DNA of 9,272 nt from contig JANYEU010000167.1 in assembly GCA_025362915.1 (NCBI GenBank), positions 1-9,272 on the forward strand, given 5' to 3'. This DNA is from Chitinophagaceae bacterium (GTDB taxonomy: Bacteria; Bacteroidota; Bacteroidia; Chitinophagales; Chitinophagaceae). The notes beneath the pieces are model-generated. The model did no database searches. It worked only from the letters and a program-made list of their open reading frames with translations, and was not told where the DNA came from. This document shows, in pieces, positions 5,983-9,272 of the stretch (position 1 is its first letter; the number at the start of each line of letters is the position of its first letter). A program made the position numbers and the translations under genes.

Positions 5983-7530
5983 ATGAAAAAAATTATCTTA
6001 CTATTTCTTTTGGTTTTTGCGTTTAACATTTCAAATATGTTACTTGCTCAAGAACAACCTGAAAAGGATTTTGCCAAGATTAAAGCGGCAGAATTAGTTA
6101 TGGCTGCCCCATTTAATGAAGGACCTTTTCAACCTGTCAACGATTCTCTTAAAAAAATCCCCTGTCCAGATTGGTTTCGTGATGCAAAGTTTGGTATATG
6201 GAGTCATTGGACGCCTGCCTCTGTTCCTGGGTTTGATAATGGTTATCCAACCGATATGTATCATCAGGGTTCTGCAGATTACAAATACCATCTTGCACAT
6301 TATGGACATCCCTCAGAAAAGGGTTTCAGGAGAGTGATTGAAGATTGGAAAGCAGAAAAATTCAATCCAGAAGCATTGATGAAAAAATATGTTGCGGCAG
6401 GTGCCAAATATTTCTTTACCATCTCTTGCCATCACGATAATTTCGATAATTATGCCTCCAGTTACACACGTTGGAACGCTGTGGAAATGGGGCCACACAG
6501 GGATATTGTGGGCGAATGGGCTAAAGCAGCACGGGCAAATAATATTCATTTTGGCATTTCATCCCATGCAGATAGGGCTTGGGTATATTACAAGGGGAGT
6601 TATGGGGCTGATACATCAGGTGAAAAAAAGGGAATCCTTTATGATGGTAACAATCCTGAATATTGGTCGCTGTATCAAAAACCCCATGGGCCAAAGGACA
6701 AACCTTCACCTGAATTTATTGCTTTGTGGTATGCTCGCCATAGGGAAGTGATTGACAAATACCAACCTGAGCTTTTATACTTTGATGGTCCATTGCCATT
6801 TTCAAAGGAAGCAGGTCTAAAGCTTGCGGCACATTTCTATAATGTGAACGCTGCAAAAAATAATGGCAAACCCGAAGCCATCATCAATGTAAAAGGCAAC
6901 TTTGGTATTAGGGATTATGAGCGTGGGGAAGCTGATTCAATCACAACAAATCCTTGGCAGGATGATACTTCTCTTGGGGGTTGGTTTTTCTTAAATACAG
7001 AGAGTACGTTGAAAAGTGATAAGATGTCGCACACTAAAACAGCGGCTACTGTAATACATACGCTTGCCGATGTAGTAAGTAAGAATGGTAACCTCTTGAT
7101 GAACTTTCCTCAATATGGGGATGGAAGTTTATATCCAGAATGTGAGCAGGTATTAGCTGAATTGGCTAAGTGGATGCCTATAAATGGGGAAGCTATCTTT
7201 GGTACAAGACCTTGGAAGAAGTTTGGTGAAGGTCCCACTATGATTAAAGCGGGTTACATGAATGAACCAAAAGAACCTTTTACTGCAAAAGACATTCGTT
7301 TTACCACAAAAGGAAACATATTATATGCCATCATATTGGGTTGGCCAGGTGATGGGGCTATAGTTACAATAAAATCATTAGCTAAGGGATTAGCCGCAAA
7401 AGAGGTGAAATCTGTAAAGCTTTTAGGCAGTAATAAAAAAATTAAGTTTACCCAAGATACAGATGGATTAAAAGCTCTATTACCCATGCAACAACCCTGC
7501 GACTATGCGGTTGTGTTGAAGATAGAATAG
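5983..7530 (+). CDS. Secreted GH29-type alpha-L-fucosidase (first of two paralogues)
   Basis: An exported glycoside hydrolase of 515 residues that removes terminal L-fucose from glycans by a retaining mechanism (GH29 knowledge). The start at 5983 is chosen because it gives a clean Sec signal peptide, MKKIILLFLLVFAFNISNML then LAQ, cleaved near A22. The frame is open further upstream into the IS, but that extension would bury the signal. GH29 features are PDWFRDAKFGIWSHW (62-76), ISCHHDNFDNY (147-157), ELLYFDGPLP (263-272) with D268 as likely nucleophile, YERG with E313 as candidate acid/base, and VSKNGNLLMNFPQYGDGS (365-382). A C-terminal beta-sandwich-like region follows from about 410. The next gene, 56 bp downstream, is a paralogue. 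IS1 ends 27 bp before the start codon, so its transcription may be altered. Linkage specificity is unknown. Confidence 0.87.
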   Translation: MKKIILLFLLVFAFNISNMLLAQEQPEKDFAKIKAAELVMAAPFNEGPFQPVNDSLKKIPCPDWFRDAKFGIWSHWTPASVPGFDNGYPTDMYHQGSADYKYHLAHYGHPSEKGFRRVIEDWKAEKFNPEALMKKYVAAGAKYFFTISCHHDNFDNYASSYTRWNAVEMGPHRDIVGEWAKAARANNIHFGISSHADRAWVYYKGSYGADTSGEKKGILYDGNNPEYWSLYQKPHGPKDKPSPEFIALWYARHREVIDKYQPELLYFDGPLPFSKEAGLKLAAHFYNVNAAKNNGKPEAIINVKGNFGIRDYERGEADSITTNPWQDDTSLGGWFFLNTESTLKSDKMSHTKTAATVIHTLADVVSKNGNLLMNFPQYGDGSLYPECEQVLAELAKWMPINGEAIFGTRPWKKFGEGPTMIKAGYMNEPKEPFTAKDIRFTTKGNILYAIILGWPGDGAIVTIKSLAKGLAAKEVKSVKLLGSNKKIKFTQDTDGLKALLPMQQPCDYAVVLKIE

Positions 7531-7571
7531 GTTATAAATATTAATCAATAAATATAATCACAACGCTAACT

Positions 7572-7594
7572 GATAATAATACATTCATGAAACA
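7572..7594 (+). repeat. Fucosidase leader and start, identical to 4806-4828
   Basis: Twenty-three bases (starting GATAATAATACATTCATG) covering 15 bp upstream of the start codon and the first codons are identical at 4806-4828. The upstream copy belongs to a broken gene start. Conservation of the noncoding 15 bp shows a shared origin, not convergence of coding sequence. Confidence 0.85.
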
Positions 7595-9182
7595 AATACA
7601 ATTAATTACTACAGCTTGCCTAATTATGGTTGCTGTTATTACTGTTGCTCAATCAACTATTAAGAAAAGAGAGATTGCGAAGGGAAAGTTCGAGCCTAAT
7701 TACGAATCATTAAGGCAATATAAAACCCCTGAATGGTTTGAAGATGCGAAATTTGGTATATGGGCGCATTGGGGACCGCAATGTGAACCAGAGTTTGGCG
7801 ACTGGTATGCACGCAATATGTATTACCAAACAAGAAATGGCAAGCCCAATGATTTTTACCAATACCATTTGGCACACTATGGGCATCCTTCGGTGTTTGG
7901 GTTCAAGGATATTATCAATTTATGGCATGCCGAAAATTGGCATCCAAATGAATTGATGAAATTGTACAAAGCGGCTGGTGCACAATACTTTGTAGCGATG
8001 GCAAACCACCATGATAATTTTGATAATTTCGACTCAAAGTACCAACCTTGGAATTCAGTGAATATGGGGCCTAAGAAAGATTTGATTGCAGGATGGGCTG
8101 CTGCTGCCAAGAAAGAAGGTTTGCGTTTTGGTGTAACCGTTCATGCTGCTAGGGCTTGGAGTTGGTATGAACCTGCAAAGGGAAGTGACTCTACAGGTCA
8201 ATATGCAGGAGTGCCCTATGATGGTCTTATAACCAAGGATCAAGGGAAAGGGAAATGGTGGGATGGGTATGATCCGCAAGATTTATATGCACAGAATCAT
8301 CCCTTAAAAGAAAAACCAGATGAGGCATATAAAGATAAATTCTTTAACCGCGTAAAGGATTTGGTTGACCATTACCACCCAGATTTATTATATTTTGATG
8401 ATAGTAATATGCCATTGGATGATGTTGGTGTAGCTATTGCCGCACACTACTACAACGCAAATACCCAATGGAACAATGGCAAACTAGAAGGGGTATTAAA
8501 CATAAAGAGAAGACCCAAAGCTGCCCCACATTCTATTGTTTTAGATATTGAAAGAGGTGTGAATGATAGTATAGATGCCTACCATTGGCAAACAGATAAT
8601 TGTATTGGTCAATGGCATTATAAAAAAGGGCTAAGGTATCAATCTATTTCAACTGTGGTAACAATGCTGATTGATATAGTGAGTAAGAATGGTAATCTTT
8701 TACTAAATATTCCTGTAAGAAGTGATGGAACGATAGATTCTGCTGAAGTTGATTTCCTAAAAGGTATGGGTAAATGGATGAATGTATGTGGGGAAGGAAT
8801 CTACAAAACGCACCCTTGGAAAATTTATGGTGAAGGTCCAATTGCTGCTATCAATGCTTCTGCGTTCAATGCAAAGGACGACCCAAAGAACCCTGGCTTG
8901 AAGCTGGAGCAAAAAAAGAAACCTGAATACACGGCAGCAAATATTCGGTTTACCACCACAAAAGATGGGAGTTTATATGTGTTTTTGCTCGGAGTGCCTA
9001 TGGGTAACATAAATATAAAATCGCTGGGGCTTTCCTCTGCTCTAGTAAGTAAAATTACTTCTGTAAAATTAGTGGGTTCTACTGAAAAGATCACTTGGAA
9101 GCAAGGTGATGAAAGTCTTTCCATAACTAAACCTAATACCTTTCCAACAGAGAGTGCAGTAGCATTTAAGGTGAACTTTTAA
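7587..9182 (+). CDS. Secreted GH29-type alpha-L-fucosidase (second paralogue)
   Basis: An exported fucosidase of 531 residues, colinear with the preceding gene over the catalytic domain. The signal peptide is MKQIQLITTACLIMVAVITV then AQ, cleaved near A21; a lipoprotein box is unlikely because C11 precedes most of the hydrophobic core. Motifs are PEWFEDAKFGIWAHWG (48-63), ANHHDNFDNF (139-148), DLLYFDDSNMP (266-276) with D271 as likely nucleophile, DIERG with E322 as candidate acid/base, and VSKNGNLLLNIPVRSDG (365-381). Compared with its neighbour it differs after the nucleophile (DSNMPL against GPLPF) and has a longer segment at about 212-245, which suggests a different substrate (inference). 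Its leader and first codons are duplicated as a decayed remnant at 4804-4914. The 56-bp gap from the upstream gene is very A/T-rich and could hold a weak promoter or simply be an operon spacer. Confidence 0.87.
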   Translation: MKQIQLITTACLIMVAVITVAQSTIKKREIAKGKFEPNYESLRQYKTPEWFEDAKFGIWAHWGPQCEPEFGDWYARNMYYQTRNGKPNDFYQYHLAHYGHPSVFGFKDIINLWHAENWHPNELMKLYKAAGAQYFVAMANHHDNFDNFDSKYQPWNSVNMGPKKDLIAGWAAAAKKEGLRFGVTVHAARAWSWYEPAKGSDSTGQYAGVPYDGLITKDQGKGKWWDGYDPQDLYAQNHPLKEKPDEAYKDKFFNRVKDLVDHYHPDLLYFDDSNMPLDDVGVAIAAHYYNANTQWNNGKLEGVLNIKRRPKAAPHSIVLDIERGVNDSIDAYHWQTDNCIGQWHYKKGLRYQSISTVVTMLIDIVSKNGNLLLNIPVRSDGTIDSAEVDFLKGMGKWMNVCGEGIYKTHPWKIYGEGPIAAINASAFNAKDDPKNPGLKLEQKKKPEYTAANIRFTTTKDGSLYVFLLGVPMGNINIKSLGLSSALVSKITSVKLVGSTEKITWKQGDESLSITKPNTFPTESAVAFKVNF

Positions 9183-9272
9183 TAGTACAGTATCCCTAGT
9201 AATTGCATACTTTTTAACGATATATGTTCTTACATAGGTAAGCGAATCTAATAAGTTATTATCATTTTCTTA
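9183..9272. other. A/T-rich DNA after the last gene; nothing identified
   Basis: The last 90 bases hold no open frame of note, no clear hairpin plus T-run terminator and no match that I can see to the IS1 ends. Confidence 0.5.

Overview
The window looks like part of a Bacteroidota chromosome, perhaps a Chitinophagia or Sphingobacteriia relative; that lineage guess is inference. The DNA is AT-rich. Start codons sit behind A/T-rich leaders rather than clear GGAGG-type ribosome binding sites. The secreted enzymes have short Sec signal peptides ending in AQ, and the protein families are typical of Bacteroidota glycan-degradation loci. Every supported gene is on the + strand.

Layout. (1) 2-1834: the 3' part of a heparinase II/III-family polysaccharide lyase, cut by the window edge. 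(2) 2019-4778: a tight cluster of a FucP-type L-fucose/proton symporter, a RhaM-type sugar mutarotase and a zinc-dependent medium-chain dehydrogenase. (3) 4779-5147: gene-less but not empty. It begins with a decayed copy of the leader and signal peptide of the last gene in the window, followed by an unidentified broken reading frame. (4) 5156-5955: a complete 800-bp IS1-family element with perfect 24-bp terminal inverted repeats and an 8-bp target duplication. Its transposase is frameshifted by an extra copy of a 5-bp tandem repeat. (5) 5983-9182: two tandem, paralogous, secreted GH29-type alpha-L-fucosidases.

How the genes fit together (inference from family knowledge). The two exported fucosidases release L-fucose from glycans outside the cytoplasm. 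The permease imports it, the mutarotase speeds anomer interconversion, and the dehydrogenase probably performs an oxidation in a non-phosphorylating fucose pathway. The remaining steps (lactonase, dehydratase, aldolase) are not in the window, nor is any SusC/SusD pair, sulfatase or regulator. The lyase suggests that the target glycan also contains uronic acid.

The most informative part is the scar between the dehydrogenase and the first fucosidase. It records loss of a third gene whose 5' end resembled the second fucosidase, and then a later IS1 insertion 27 bp upstream of the first fucosidase start. I saw no RNA genes, CRISPR arrays or convincing intrinsic terminators, and no clearly new system.
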